A DNA stretch of 64,000 nucleotides, taken from positions 2,314,001-2,378,000 of the forward strand of contig NZ_QGTX01000001.1 of the NCBI RefSeq assembly GCF_003182485.1. Direction: 5' to 3'. Below, piece by piece: positions 21,690 to 33,103 of the stretch. The stretch is from Geodermatophilus normandii (lineage in GTDB: Bacteria > Actinomycetota > Actinomycetes > Mycobacteriales > Geodermatophilaceae). The notes under the pieces are model-generated. The model was not told the origin of the DNA. It worked only from the letters and a program-made list of their open reading frames with translations, and made no database searches. Each line of letters opens with the position of its first letter. Position 1 is the first letter of the stretch. The translations under genes and the position numbers were made by a program.

Positions 21690-21740
21690 GCGTGTGAGGG
21701 GAGTCCCCGGCGTCCCCCGGTCGGGTCCGTCGTGCGCGAC

Positions 21741-21752
21741 TAACCTGGGCCG
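21741..21752 (+). promoter_or_regulatory. Leaderless-type promoter of the cysteine desulfurase-mnmA operon
   Basis: TAACCT (21741-21746) ends 6 nt before GTG 21753. Confidence 0.6.
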
Positions 21753-22940
21753 GTGACCTACCTCGACCACGCGGCCACCACGCCGGTGCTCCCCGAGGTG
21801 CTGGCCGCCATGACCGAGCAGTGGGCCCGGGTCGGCAACGCCTCGTCGTTGCACGCCAGCGGCCGCGCCGCGCGCCGGGCCGCCGAGCAGTCGCGCGAGC
21901 GGCTCGCCGAGGCGCTGGGCGCGCGCCCGTCGGAGGTGCTCTTCACCGGCGGCGGTACCGAGAGCGACAACCTCGCGGTCAAGGGGCTGTTCTGGGCGCG
22001 GCGGGAGGCCGACTCCCGCCGGCGGCGGCTCGTGGTGAGCCCCGCCGAGCACCACGCGGTCCTCGACAGCGCCGAGTGGCTGGCCAAGCACGAGGGCGCC
22101 GAGGTCACGTGGCTGCACCTGGAGCCCACCGGCCGCGTGACCCCCGAGGCGCTCGCCGACGCGCTCGGTGACGGCTCCGACGTCGCCGTGGCCAGCGTGA
22201 TGTGGGCCAACAACGAGATCGGCACGGTGAGCGACGTCGCCGCGCTGGCCGACGTCGCGCACGCGGTCGGGGTGCCGCTGCACACCGACGCGGTGCAGGC
22301 CGTCGGCCAGGTGCAGGTCGGCTTCGCCGCCAGCGGCGTGGACGCGCTCACCATGACCGGGCACAAGCTCGGCGGGCCGATGGGCGCCGGGGTGCTGCTG
22401 CTGCGCCGCGACGCCGAGTGCACGCCGCTGCTGCACGGCGGCGGCCAGGAGCGCGACGTGCGGTCGGGGACCCTCGACGTGCCGGCCATCGTCGGCCTCG
22501 CCACCGCCGCGGCCACCACCGTCGCCGCCCGCGCCGAGCGGGCCGCCCGGCTGTCGGCCCTGCGCGACCGGCTGGTGGCCGGCGTGCTCGAGCAGGTGCC
22601 CGACGCGCAGCTCAACGGCGCCCCGCTCGACGACGTGCTCGCCGGCGGGCCCGGGCGGCTGCCGGGCAACGCGCACCTGTCCTTCCCGGGCGCCGAGGGC
22701 GACGCCCTGCTCATGCTGCTCGACGCCCGCGGCATCGAGTGCTCCACCGGCTCGGCCTGCAGCGCCGGCGTCGCGCGACCCAGCCACGTGCTCACCGCCG
22801 TCGGCGCCGAGGCCGACCGGGCGCGCAGTTCGCTGCGGTTCAGCCTGGGGTCGACGAGCACCGACGCCGACGTCGACGCCCTGCTGGCCGTGATCGCCCC
22901 CGTGGTCGAGCGCGCCCGCCGGGCGGGGAGGGGGCGCTAG
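21753..22940 (+). CDS. Cysteine desulfurase (IscS/NifS family)
   Basis: 395-aa class V aminotransferase-fold enzyme taking sulfur from cysteine as a persulfide. Hallmarks: YLDHAATTP at the N-terminus, [22 protein letters not shown], Lys205 in [13 protein letters not shown] as the PLP Schiff-base lysine and Cys336 in STGSACSAG as the persulfide cysteine on a short group-I-type loop. The stop and mnmA start share a base (TAGTG), so its main client is probably MnmA in tRNA thiolation; a wider role in Fe-S assembly is possible. Order equals Rv3025c-Rv3024c. No scaffold or ferredoxin gene adjoins it. Confidence 0.93.
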   Translation: MTYLDHAATTPVLPEVLAAMTEQWARVGNASSLHASGRAARRAAEQSRERLAEALGARPSEVLFTGGGTESDNLAVKGLFWARREADSRRRRLVVSPAEHHAVLDSAEWLAKHEGAEVTWLHLEPTGRVTPEALADALGDGSDVAVASVMWANNEIGTVSDVAALADVAHAVGVPLHTDAVQAVGQVQVGFAASGVDALTMTGHKLGGPMGAGVLLLRRDAECTPLLHGGGQERDVRSGTLDVPAIVGLATAAATTVAARAERAARLSALRDRLVAGVLEQVPDAQLNGAPLDDVLAGGPGRLPGNAHLSFPGAEGDALLMLLDARGIECSTGSACSAGVARPSHVLTAVGAEADRARSSLRFSLGSTSTDADVDALLAVIAPVVERARRAGRGR

Positions 22941-24007
22941 TGCGGGTCCTCGCCGCCATGAGCGGGGGAGTGGACTCCGCGGTCGCGGCCGCGCTCGCCG
23001 TCGACGCCGGCCACGACGTCACGGGGGTGCACCTCGCGCTCTCGCCGGACCGGCAGACCCTGCGCAGCGGGGCTCGCGGCTGCTGCAGCGTCGAGGACGC
23101 CCACGACGCACGGCGGGTCGCCGACGAGCTGGGCATCCCGTTCTACGTCTGGGACCTCGCCGAGCGGTTCACCGACGACGTCGTCGACGACTTCGTGGCC
23201 GAGTACGCGGCCGGCCGCACACCCAACCCGTGCCTGCGGTGCAACGAGCGGATCAAGTTCACCGCGGTGCTCGACCGGGCGCTGGCGCTCGGCTTCGACG
23301 CCGTCGTCACCGGCCACCACGCGCGGCTGGCCGACGGGCGGCTGCGCCGGTCGGTGGACGCCGCCAAGGACCAGTCCTACGTGCTGGGCGTGCTCACCGC
23401 CGAGCAGCTGGCCGGGGCGCGGTTCCCGCTGGGGTCGATGACCAAGGAGCGGGTCCGCGCGATCGCCGCCGAGCGCGGCTTCGCCGTCGCCACCAAGCCC
23501 GACTCGCACGACATCTGCTTCATCCCCGACGGCGACACCCGCGGCTTCCTCACCCGGCGCCTCGGCGTGCGGCCGGGGCCGGTCGTCGACGCCGCCACCG
23601 GCGCCACGGTCGGCACCCACGAGGGGACGCACGGGTTCACCGTCGGGCAGCGCCGCGGGCTGGGCATCGCCGTCGGTGACCAGCGGCCGCGCTACGTCCT
23701 GTCGATCGAGCCGGTCACCCGCACCGTGACCGTGGGGACCGCCGAGCTGGCCGGCGTCGCCCGGGTCCGCACCGCCCCGCCCACCTGGACCGGGCCGGCA
23801 CCGACACTCCCGCTGCGCGCCGAGGTGCAGCTGCGGGCCCACTCGTCGCCCGTCGCGTGCACGGTGACCGCCGGGGCGGACGGCGGACTGGTCCTCGACC
23901 TCGACGAGGCGCAGCGCGGCGTCGCGCCCGGGCAGTCGGCCGTCCTCTACGCGCCCGACCCCGTCCACGGTGACCTGGTGCTCGGACAGGGGACCGTCGC
24001 CGGCTGA
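22940..24007 (+). CDS. mnmA: tRNA-uridine 2-sulfurtransferase
   Basis: 355-aa MnmA (TrmU), which makes 2-thiouridine at position 34 of tRNA Lys, Glu and Gln. The PP-loop [13 protein letters not shown] is close to the start. The two catalytic cysteines appear as Cys98 in [12 protein letters not shown] and Cys193 in [10 protein letters not shown], and the central domain has [12 protein letters not shown]. The C-terminal beta-barrel ends in [21 protein letters not shown] 22940 overlaps the desulfurase stop by one base, so sulfur donor and acceptor are co-translated. Confidence 0.95.
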   Translation: MRVLAAMSGGVDSAVAAALAVDAGHDVTGVHLALSPDRQTLRSGARGCCSVEDAHDARRVADELGIPFYVWDLAERFTDDVVDDFVAEYAAGRTPNPCLRCNERIKFTAVLDRALALGFDAVVTGHHARLADGRLRRSVDAAKDQSYVLGVLTAEQLAGARFPLGSMTKERVRAIAAERGFAVATKPDSHDICFIPDGDTRGFLTRRLGVRPGPVVDAATGATVGTHEGTHGFTVGQRRGLGIAVGDQRPRYVLSIEPVTRTVTVGTAELAGVARVRTAPPTWTGPAPTLPLRAEVQLRAHSSPVACTVTAGADGGLVLDLDEAQRGVAPGQSAVLYAPDPVHGDLVLGQGTVAG

Positions 24008-24061
24008 CGGCTGTCACCCAGACGTCATCCGGCGGGCCTGGTGCCGGACCGGTTCGTCACC

Positions 24062-24067
24062 TAACGT
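24062..24067 (+). promoter_or_regulatory. Possible -10 of the 5'-nucleotidase gene
   Basis: TAACGT about 100 nt before the TTG start. Unlike many genes here this one would have a long leader with a GGAGGA ribosome site (24160-24165). Confidence 0.4.
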
Positions 24068-24169
24068 GTCCGGCGAGCCACTCCATGAGCACGGCTATGT
24101 ACCTCGGCTCACGATCCTCGCTCCCGGCCACCGTCCCGGTGACCCGGCCGCACGTCCCCGGAGGACTCC

Positions 24170-25981
24170 TTGCGCAGAACGCGCCTCTCCCTCGCCGCCG
24201 CCGCCGCGGTGGCGACCACGGCCGGCCTGCTGGCCGTGCCCACCGTGGCCCAGGCAGCACCGAAGGACGTGACCGTCCAGCTGCTGGCCATGAACGACTT
24301 CCACGGCCGGATCACCCCGCAGGGCGGCGCCGACGGCTCCCTGGCCACCGCGCCGGGCACCGACGGCCGCTACGGCACCGGCGACGACGTCGTCGTGCCG
24401 GTGGGCGGTGCGGCCCAGATCGCCGCCACCGTGCAGCGGCTCGAGGCCACCTTCAAGGACACTACGCAGGGGCCCTCCACGTCGTTCTTCGTCGGGGCCG
24501 GTGACCTGGTCAGCGCCTCGCCGTTCGAGTCCAGCGTCTACAAGGACGAGCCGACCATCGAGGCCCTCAACGCCATGGGCCTGGACGTGTCCTCCGTGGG
24601 CAACCACGAGTTCGACCGCGGCACCGAGGAGCTGCGCCGCATCTCCGCCGCGACCGACGGCACCTACAGCGACGACGTCACCGCGTGCGAGGGCATCACC
24701 CCGGGTGTCGACGGCTGCTTCGGGGAGGGCGAGCACGCCTTCCACGGCGCCGACTTCCCCTACCTGGCCGCGAACGTCATCGACAAGACCACGAACGAGC
24801 CGATGCTGCCGCCGTACCAGGTCTTCCGGACCCCGGCCGACCAGCGCGTCGCCCTCATCGGCGTGGTCACCGAGACCACCCCGACCATCGTCTCGCCCGA
24901 CGGCGTGGCCGACGTCACCTTCATCGACGAGGCCGACGCGATCAACCGCTGGGTGCCGGTGCTGCAGCGTCAGGGCATCCAGGCGATCGGCGTGCTCATC
25001 CACGAGGGCGGCACCGTCACCGACCCGAGCGCCGCCGCGACGGCGAACAAGTGCACCGGGCTGACCGGGCCGATCGTCGACATCAACGCCCGCACCTCCG
25101 CGGCCGTCGACCTGATCGTCAGCGCGCACAGCCACAACGCCTACAACTGCCGGCTGGACGACCCGAGCGGCACGCCGCGGCTGGTCACCCAGGCCGGCTA
25201 CTACGGCCGCCTGGTGACCGACATCCGGCTGCCCATCGACCGCAGCACCGGTGACGTGAACCGGACGTCGGCGGCCTACGGCGCCACCAACGTGCCGGTG
25301 ACCCGCGAGGCGGCCGACCCCGAGGTGCAGTCGATCGTCGACTACTGGAACGCCCGCGCGGCCGACGCCCGCAACGCCGTCGTCGGCTCGGCCACGGCCT
25401 TCATCGGCAACTCGGCGTCCAACCAGCGCGGTGTCGAGCAGCCCATCGGCAACCTGGTCGCCGAGGCCCAGCGCGTGGCCCTGCAGCAGGCGCAGTTCGG
25501 CCACCCGGTCATCGCCTTCATGAACCCCGGCGGCGTGCGCACGAACATCGAGGCCGGCGAGGTGACCTACGGCGAGCTGTTCGCCGTCCAGCCCTTCGGC
25601 AACACCGTCAACGCGGTCACGCTGACCGGCGCGCAGATCGACGACGTGCTGGAGCAGCAGTTCCAGGTCGGCGGCCCGCGCAACACCACGCTGGTCCTCG
25701 GCACCTCCGCCGGTTTCAGCTACCGGTACGACCTGAGCCGGCCGTACGGGGACCGCGTGCTCGACGACTCGATCACGCTGAACGGCACGGTGCTGGGGGC
25801 GGCCACCGCCTACCGGGTCGCGGCCAACTCGTTCCTCACCGCGGGCGGGGACTCGTTCACCGCCTTCACCGGCGGGACGAACCTGGTCACCGGGCCGGTC
25901 GACGTCGACGCGCTGGTCGCCTACTTCCGGACCAGCTCCCCGGTCAGCCCGCCGGCCGCCGACCACGGCCTGCCCGTCTGA
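24170..25981 (+). CDS. Secreted 5'-nucleotidase/2',3'-cyclic phosphodiesterase family protein (UshA-like)
   Basis: 603-aa exported protein with a Sec signal peptide (basic start, hydrophobic core, AQA cleavage near residue 28). The N-terminal metallophosphoesterase domain has all metal ligands: LLAMNDFHGR, GAGDLVSASPF, VGNHEFDRG, LIHEGG and VSAHSHNAYN. The C-terminal 5'-nucleotidase domain has MNPGGVRTNIEAGEVTYGELFAVQPFGN. It would dephosphorylate nucleotides outside the membrane to scavenge phosphate and nucleosides; the precise substrate is not decided by these motifs. There is no LPXTG sorting signal or C-terminal membrane anchor. The TTG start is chosen because the signal peptide and ribosome site fit it. 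Confidence 0.92.
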   Translation: MRRTRLSLAAAAAVATTAGLLAVPTVAQAAPKDVTVQLLAMNDFHGRITPQGGADGSLATAPGTDGRYGTGDDVVVPVGGAAQIAATVQRLEATFKDTTQGPSTSFFVGAGDLVSASPFESSVYKDEPTIEALNAMGLDVSSVGNHEFDRGTEELRRISAATDGTYSDDVTACEGITPGVDGCFGEGEHAFHGADFPYLAANVIDKTTNEPMLPPYQVFRTPADQRVALIGVVTETTPTIVSPDGVADVTFIDEADAINRWVPVLQRQGIQAIGVLIHEGGTVTDPSAAATANKCTGLTGPIVDINARTSAAVDLIVSAHSHNAYNCRLDDPSGTPRLVTQAGYYGRLVTDIRLPIDRSTGDVNRTSAAYGATNVPVTREAADPEVQSIVDYWNARAADARNAVVGSATAFIGNSASNQRGVEQPIGNLVAEAQRVALQQAQFGHPVIAFMNPGGVRTNIEAGEVTYGELFAVQPFGNTVNAVTLTGAQIDDVLEQQFQVGGPRNTTLVLGTSAGFSYRYDLSRPYGDRVLDDSITLNGTVLGAATAYRVAANSFLTAGGDSFTAFTGGTNLVTGPVDVDALVAYFRTSSPVSPPAADHGLPV

Positions 25982-26027
25982 CCGACCGCACCACCCCGGG
26001 CCGGTCCGGCCCCGGCGGCGGCGGGAC

Positions 26028-26040
26028 TACCGTCGCCGCC
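26028..26040 (+). promoter_or_regulatory. Leaderless-type promoter of the MetE-like gene
   Basis: TACCGT (26028-26033) ends 7 nt before GTG 26041. Confidence 0.6.
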
Positions 26041-27066
26041 GTGGCCACCCCGACCGAGCCCGAGACCAGTCCCGACCCGAGGCCGGCCCCCGCAGCGTGG
26101 GGGCCGGCCTCGGGCGTCGGGTCGGTGCCCGGCACCGACCCGGCCGAGGCGCTGCGCGTCGTGCTGGGTGAGCTGCCCGGCCTGCCGCACCTGCCCGAGC
26201 TGCCCGCCCGCGGGGCCGGCGCCGACCTGATCGGGCGCAGCGCCGCGCTGCTGGTCGACCTCGCCGTCGACCTCACCCCGGCCGGATGGCGCCTCGTGCC
26301 GCGCGCCGGCCGGGACCTGCGGCGGGCCCAGGAGTTCCTCGCCCGCGACCTCGACGCCCTGCACGACGTCGCCGAGCGGCACCGCGGCCCGTTCAAGGTG
26401 CAGGCGGCGGGGCCGTGGACGCTGGCCGCCGGCCTCGAGCGCGAGCGGGGGGAGCGGGCCGTCGTCGACCCCGGGGCCCGCCGCGACCTCGGGCAGTCGC
26501 TCGCCGAGGGCCTCGCCGCGCACGTCGCCGCCGTCGCCGCGCGCGTGCCCGGAGCGCAGGTCGTCGTCCAGCTCGACGAGCCGTCCCTGCCCGCGGTCCT
26601 GCAGGGCGCGCTGCCGACGGTGAGCGGGTTCGGTCGGCTGCCCGCCGTCGCCGCGCCCGACGTCGAGGCGGAGCTGGCCGCGGTCGTCGCCGCCGTCCCC
26701 GCGCCGGTGGTCGTGCACTGCTGCGCCGACCGGGCACCCCTGGACCTGCTGCGCGCCGCCGGCGCCGCCGGGCTGTCGTTCGACCTGGGGCTGGTCCAGG
26801 ACCTCGACGCCGTCGGGTCCGCGGTCGACGCAGGCGTCCACCTGCTGCCCGGGGTCGTCCCCGGCACCGACGCGGCGCTGCCGGCGCCGAGGGCCACCGC
26901 CTCGCGGTTGCGGGCGTGGTGGCGCGAGCTCGGGTTCCCGGCCGACGACCTGCACGAGGCCGTCACGCTCACCCCGGCCTGCGGGCTGGCCGGCGCGAGC
27001 CCGGCCTACGCGCGGGCCGCCATGACCCACGTCAGCGAGGCCGCGAGGTACCTCCTGCCCGAGTGA
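26041..27066 (+). CDS. MetE-like (cobalamin-independent methionine synthase C-terminal domain) protein
   Basis: 341-aa single-barrel protein related to the C-terminal half of MetE. Metal-ligand-type motifs VVVHCCAD and LTPACGLAG are present, and VVVQLDEPSLPAV matches the family's LDEP segment. It is less than half the length of true MetE and lacks the N-terminal barrel, so it may not be a methionine synthase. It corresponds in position to mycobacterial Rv3015c, directly upstream of ligA. An Ala/Pro/Thr-rich N-terminal 30 residues look disordered. Function is unknown; a thiol methyl transfer is only an inference. Confidence 0.8.
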   Translation: MATPTEPETSPDPRPAPAAWGPASGVGSVPGTDPAEALRVVLGELPGLPHLPELPARGAGADLIGRSAALLVDLAVDLTPAGWRLVPRAGRDLRRAQEFLARDLDALHDVAERHRGPFKVQAAGPWTLAAGLERERGERAVVDPGARRDLGQSLAEGLAAHVAAVAARVPGAQVVVQLDEPSLPAVLQGALPTVSGFGRLPAVAAPDVEAELAAVVAAVPAPVVVHCCADRAPLDLLRAAGAAGLSFDLGLVQDLDAVGSAVDAGVHLLPGVVPGTDAALPAPRATASRLRAWWRELGFPADDLHEAVTLTPACGLAGASPAYARAAMTHVSEAARYLLPE

Positions 27067-27102
27067 CACCCCGGCAGGGGAACGGCAGGTCCCGCGTCGT
27101 AG

Positions 27103-29274
<2,172 letters not shown>

Positions 29275-29326
29275 CGCGGGTGGTCGCGGGTAGGGGCGGG
29301 GTCCACCCCTCCGGAAGGACCTCCGC

Positions 29327-29722
29327 GTGTCCCTGCCCGACGCCCTGCTCGACCTGCTGCGCCGTCCCAGCCCCTGCTTCCTCTCGACCCTCATGCCCGA
29401 CGGCTCGCCGCAGATGACGCAGACCTGGGTGGACACCGACGGGCGCGACGTCCTGATCAACACCGTCCGAGGGCACCAGAAGGTCCGCAACGTCGAGCGC
29501 GACCCGCGGGTGGCGCTCAACGTGGCCGATCCCGACGACCCGAGCCGCTACTTCGAGGTGCGCGGCCGCGTCACCGAGGTCACCGAGGACGGCGCCCGCG
29601 AGCACATCGACGAGCTGTCCCAGCGCTACATCGGCCGTCCGTACCCGTGGTTCGGCGGCCGGGACCAGGTCCGACTCCTGGTCCGGATCTCCCCGGAGAA
29701 GGTGACCTCGCCGCGCGGCTGA
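29327..29722 (+). CDS. PPOX-class (F420- or flavin-dependent) pyridoxamine-5'-phosphate-oxidase-like protein
   Basis: 131-aa split-barrel flavoprotein. The start PDALLDLLRRPSPCFLSTLMPDGSPQ, VDTDGRDVLINTVRGHQKVRNVERDPRVAL and PWFGGRDQVRLLVRISPEKV match the PPOX/Rv1155-type group, many of which bind F420. The substrate is unknown and F420 versus FMN cannot be told by eye. GTG 29327 follows GGAAGGA. It begins 52 nt after ligA. The 131 nt between its stop and the converging DUF222 gene show no clear element. Confidence 0.85.
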   Translation: MSLPDALLDLLRRPSPCFLSTLMPDGSPQMTQTWVDTDGRDVLINTVRGHQKVRNVERDPRVALNVADPDDPSRYFEVRGRVTEVTEDGAREHIDELSQRYIGRPYPWFGGRDQVRLLVRISPEKVTSPRG

Positions 29723-29853
29723 GAACCGCCCCGCGGTCAGGCCGGTCTATGCCAGGCGGTGAGCTGCGCGCGACTGTCGTCGACGGTCGTGCCCGGCACC
29801 GTGGCCGACGCTCCGGCGGGAGACGGAGGCTCACCGGAGTCGCCGGGGCGATC

Positions 29854-31878
29854 TCAGTACGGCGGTGGCTCCGTGACCGCGGTGAGGCCGGTGGGTGTGG
29901 TGACGGTGAGGGTGCCGTCGGGGGTGAGGGTGTGTCGCCAGCCGGGTGCCTGGTGCTTGCCGCGGTGGTGGCCGGTGCAGTAGCCGGCCAGGTTGGCGGC
30001 GGTGGTGGGTCCGGCGGGCCAGGGGACGGCGTGGTCGAGGTCGCCGCCGCGGGGGACGCGGCGGCGGCAGCCGGGGAAGCGGCAGCGGCGGTCGCGGGTG
30101 CGGACGTGGCGGTCGAGGGCGGCGCCGGGGCGGTAGCCGTCGGCCCGACCGGGCGGGCCGAGGCCACCGCCCTGGGCGATTGCGCGGCGCAGGGCGGGCA
30201 GGTCGGTGAGGGTGAGCAGCGCGCCGGTCAGGGCGTCGGTGAGCACGAGGCGCGGGCGGTCGGCGAGCCCGCCGCCGCCCGTTGCGGCCAGCAGGCCGGT
30301 GAGGGCCGCGCGGGCGTGGTCGGTGGCGGCGGCCAGGGCGGTGAGGGCGTCGGGTGCGGTGGTGACCCGCCCGGCGGGGCTGTTCGCCCAGGCGGCCTCG
30401 TCGGCGGCATCGGCCCGGGCGGCGGTGGCGACCAGCCGGCGGGCACGACCGAGTGCCTGCTGCGCGGCGAGGACCGCATCGCCGGCCGCGTCGACCGCGC
30501 GATCGGCGCGCGCCCACCACTGGTCGGACGCCCCGTCCGGCAGCGGCCCGTCCTGGGGCGGTGGACCGGTCTCGGGCGGTTCCTCGTCGACCGCCCAGCG
30601 GGCCTGCAGCTCGGCGGCATCGACCAGGGGCGGCTGCCCGCCGGCCAGCTCCTCGGTCAGCACGCGGCGCACAGTGGCCGTCCACCACCGCGCGAACTCC
30701 GGGTCCACCGGCACGGCCGGCCGGACCGGGACCTCGATCGGGCCGAGGCCATGGCTGCCGGCGGGTGCGGCGTCGGTGGGTGCGGTGCTGGTGGGTGCGG
30801 TGCTGGTGGGTGCGGTGCTGGTGGGTGCGGTGCTGGTGGGTGCGGTGCTGGTGGGTGCGGTGTCGGTGGGTGCGGTGTCGGCGGTTGCGGTGTCGGCCGG
30901 GGTGATGAGTGGGTGGCCGGTCAGCGCAGCCAGCAGCGCGCGGACCGTCTCCGCCGGCACCACCTGCCCGTCGATCTCGCACGGAGCGTCTCCGCCGAGC
31001 AACGCTCCCAGCGGCGCGACCACCGACAGGACCACCTGCACCGGCGGGAGGTCGGACTCACCGGGCCGCAGCACCAGGTCCAGCAGGCAGTCGGCCATCC
31101 TCTGCCCGCGGGTCCGGATGTCATCTGGATCGGCGGGCAGCGCGTCGGCGTAGGCACCCAGCGCCGCCACCAGCGCCGCCGCCTCCGGGGTGGTCAGCAG
31201 CGCCGAGACCACGCTCGTCCCCTCGACCCGGTCCGGCCGGGCGCTGACGCCCCGCTCGCGGACCGCCCGGGCCAGCCGGTCGGCCGCGGCGCGGGCGTCG
31301 TGCTTGAGCACCTCCCGGCGGGTCTTGTCTCCCAGCTGCGCCGGGGTGGTCACCCGCCCCGCCGCCCACGCCAGCAGGTCGGTCTCCAGCCGGGTGCGCA
31401 GCGCGTCGTCGGCGATCGGGGCGACCCTGTCCAGCAGCGGCCACACGTGCCCGGCGTGCAGCACCCCGGCCTCCAGTGCGTCCAGCGTGGCCGGCAGGCG
31501 GTGCACCAGCGTCAGCGAGCGTTCCAGCAGCGCCTGCGCCGCCTCGGCCGACAGCGACAGCGCGACCGCCAGCTCCTGGGTGGCCCACTCGCTCACCGGC
31601 CGCAACACCGCAGACCGCCGAGCCCACCGCTCGGCCGACATCGCCCCGGGCTCCCCCTGCGCCCGGTCGGCCGAGGCCGGGCGAGTGGCGGCGAACGCGG
31701 CGACCGCCCGGTACCGCCGTGCCGTCTGGCGCGAGATCTCCCGGTCGGCGGCCTGCACCTCGCCCAGCGGCCTCGACGCCCAGCCGACACCCGGAGGCGT
31801 GGAGGCCGGCGCGTCGAGCACCGCGGTCGAGGATCCCGTCACATGTTCGATCATACGTTCGAACACGATGTTGCACAA
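29854..31878 (-). CDS. DUF222/HNH endonuclease-domain protein (13E12-type family)
   Basis: About 674 aa. A long N-terminal DUF222 region (WASRPLGEVQAADREISRQT, VRPVSEWATQELAVALSLS-like segments, VLHAGHVWPLLDR) is followed by a C-terminal HNH motif (CRFPGCRRRVPRGGDLDHAVPW ... NLAGYCTGHHRGKH), predicted metal-dependent nuclease. The two halves are joined by a (APTST)n linker encoded by a 15-bp minisatellite. The start is uncertain: TTG 31878, ATG 31854 or GTG 31842; an SOS-box-like palindrome overlaps this region. These proteins occur in many copies in actinobacteria and some mycobacterial 13E12 members are LexA-regulated. It has no counterpart between ligA and the Rv3013-type gene in the remembered mycobacterial order, so it is probably an insertion. 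Confidence 0.88.
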   Translation of the reverse strand: MCNIVFERMIEHVTGSSTAVLDAPASTPPGVGWASRPLGEVQAADREISRQTARRYRAVAAFAATRPASADRAQGEPGAMSAERWARRSAVLRPVSEWATQELAVALSLSAEAAQALLERSLTLVHRLPATLDALEAGVLHAGHVWPLLDRVAPIADDALRTRLETDLLAWAAGRVTTPAQLGDKTRREVLKHDARAAADRLARAVRERGVSARPDRVEGTSVVSALLTTPEAAALVAALGAYADALPADPDDIRTRGQRMADCLLDLVLRPGESDLPPVQVVLSVVAPLGALLGGDAPCEIDGQVVPAETVRALLAALTGHPLITPADTATADTAPTDTAPTSTAPTSTAPTSTAPTSTAPTSTAPTDAAPAGSHGLGPIEVPVRPAVPVDPEFARWWTATVRRVLTEELAGGQPPLVDAAELQARWAVDEEPPETGPPPQDGPLPDGASDQWWARADRAVDAAGDAVLAAQQALGRARRLVATAARADAADEAAWANSPAGRVTTAPDALTALAAATDHARAALTGLLAATGGGGLADRPRLVLTDALTGALLTLTDLPALRRAIAQGGGLGPPGRADGYRPGAALDRHVRTRDRRCRFPGCRRRVPRGGDLDHAVPWPAGPTTAANLAGYCTGHHRGKHQAPGWRHTLTPDGTLTVTTPTGLTAVTEPPPY
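30766..30900. repeat. 15-bp coding minisatellite inside the DUF222/HNH gene
   Basis: Nine consecutive 15-bp units in register; the five at 30781-30855 (TGCGGTGCTGGTGGG) are identical, the flanking four differ by one to a few bases. The unit keeps the frame and encodes a Pro/Thr/Ser/Ala pentapeptide (APTST on the minus strand), forming the linker at about residues 327-371. Confidence 0.95.
31845..31866. promoter_or_regulatory. SOS-box (LexA-type) palindrome at the DUF222/HNH gene start
   Basis: TCGATCATACGTTCGA (31847-31862) matches the actinobacterial LexA consensus TCGAAC-N4-GTTCGA with one mismatch, and symmetry extends to TGTTCGA...TTCGAACA (31845-31866). It overlaps the candidate start codons. 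Confidence 0.6.
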
Positions 31879-31903
31879 CGGCTGGGGATGAAGAACCCCC
31901 AGG

Positions 31904-32569
31904 TCAGGCCGGGGGCAGGTGGGCGACGCCGGCGGCGATGCCGGTGAGGTGGGTCAGCCGCAGCAGCTCCGAGCGGCGGTACACCGGCCCGCCCGAGCGG
32001 CCCAGGACGACGGCGGTGCGCGGGTCCCCGAAGGGCGCGGCCATCATCTCCACGGCCATCTCCCGCCAGCGCCCGGGCAGCCAGTCGTCCTCGCTGGGCA
32101 GCAGCAGCGGCGAGGACAGCGGCAGCCACGGCAGTGCCATGCCGTCGAAGGCCGGCGCCGCGTCGGAGGCGGCCAGCACCCCGCAGCCGCCGTCGGCGGC
32201 CTGCAGCACCGCGGCCCAACCGCTGTGGAAGACCCGCGGCAGCTCACCGGCCAGCAGCTTGACCGCGGTGCCCTCGGCGGCGCGGGCCAGTTCCTCGAGC
32301 AGGTCGAGCTCGCGGTGGGTGTCCAGCGGGCCGGCGAAGGGCCGCAGCGTCTCCACCTGCACCCCGGGCACCGCCTGCGCGGCGGTGATGAGGCTGTCGG
32401 GCAGCCGGTCGGGCGGCAGGTCCACCACGATGTCGTCGACGGCGACGCCGCCGCCGCGCTCGAGCACGTCGACCGAGACGATGTCGATGCCCGCGGCGCC
32501 CAGCGCGGTCGCGACCGCGCCGAGCAGACCGGGGCGGTCGGGCACGACCAGGCGCAGGAGATAGGACAC
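31904..32569 (-). CDS. ACT-domain protein (Rv3013-like)
   Basis: 221-aa cytoplasmic protein. The first 75 residues form an ACT domain (YLLRLVVPDRPGLLGAVATAL, GIDIVSVDVLERGGGVAVDD), a small-ligand, usually amino-acid, binding fold. The remainder (PRVFHSGWAAVLQAADG, EMMAAPFGDPRTAVVLGR) resembles a GAF-like region shared by homologues of mycobacterial Rv3013. GTG 32569 follows GGAGGAAC. It diverges from gatC as Rv3013 does, so it may regulate or sense amino acids near the amidotransferase genes; that role is inferred. Confidence 0.8.
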   Translation of the reverse strand: MSYLLRLVVPDRPGLLGAVATALGAAGIDIVSVDVLERGGGVAVDDIVVDLPPDRLPDSLITAAQAVPGVQVETLRPFAGPLDTHRELDLLEELARAAEGTAVKLLAGELPRVFHSGWAAVLQAADGGCGVLAASDAAPAFDGMALPWLPLSSPLLLPSEDDWLPGRWREMAVEMMAAPFGDPRTAVVLGRSGGPVYRRSELLRLTHLTGIAAGVAHLPPA

Positions 32570-32693
32570 GGTTCCTCCGCGGGCGACGAGGTGCGAGCCG
32601 ATCTCCGTCGATCGAGTTCCGAGCAGCTTCCCCCATGCGCGGCCCGTGGTCGAGCACCGTGCCCGGTCGGACCGGCCCGCCCCGCGGCCCACG

Positions 32694-32699
32694 TACAGT
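32694..32699 (+). promoter_or_regulatory. -10 of the gatCAB operon
   Basis: TACAGT about 56 nt before the gatC ATG. In contrast to many neighbours the transcript would have a leader of about 50 nt with AGGAG. Confidence 0.5.
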
Positions 32700-32755
32700 G
32701 ACCGGGTTGCGTCCCTGGCGCCGGCCGGCGCCGACGACAGGAGTCCCGCCCCCGC

Positions 32756-33103
32756 ATGAACACCCCAGCACCGGGCGACGAGCCCACTGCCACCACGGCC
32801 GCCCACCCGGCCCTCGGCCGTCAGGACATCGCGCACCTCGCGCGGCTGGCCAGGCTGGCCGTCACCGACGAGGAGCTCGACCGCTTCGCAGGTCAGCTGG
32901 GCGCGGTGCTCGACGCGGTGGCCCAGGTGCAGCGCGCCGACGCCGGTGACGTCGTCCCCACGACGCACGCCGTCCCGCTGACCAACGTGCTGCGCGACGA
33001 CGTCGTCACCCCCAGCCTGCCCCGCGACGTCGTCCTGGCCGGCGCCCCCGCCGCCGACGAGGACCGCTTCCGCGTGCCGCGCATCCTGGGGGAGGAGGAG
33101 TGA
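32756..33103 (+). CDS. gatC: Asp/Glu-tRNA amidotransferase subunit C
   Basis: 115-aa GatC, which wraps around GatA and stabilises the GatCAB complex converting Glu-tRNA(Gln) and Asp-tRNA(Asn) to the amidated forms. Motifs [29 protein letters not shown] and the C-terminal [20 protein letters not shown] are typical. An N-terminal Thr/Ala/Pro extension of about 20 residues is unusual but mild. Its stop overlaps the gatA start (GTGA). Confidence 0.94.
   Translation: MNTPAPGDEPTATTAAHPALGRQDIAHLARLARLAVTDEELDRFAGQLGAVLDAVAQVQRADAGDVVPTTHAVPLTNVLRDDVVTPSLPRDVVLAGAPAADEDRFRVPRILGEEE

Noticed and set aside
26041..27066. Full cobalamin-independent methionine synthase (MetE)
   Set aside because: Only one barrel is present (341 aa versus about 750) and the position matches the uncharacterised Rv3015c-type gene.
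30766..30900. Regular 15-bp repeats considered as a CRISPR array
   Set aside because: There are no unique spacers, the unit is a multiple of three, and it keeps a reading frame inside the DUF222/HNH gene.
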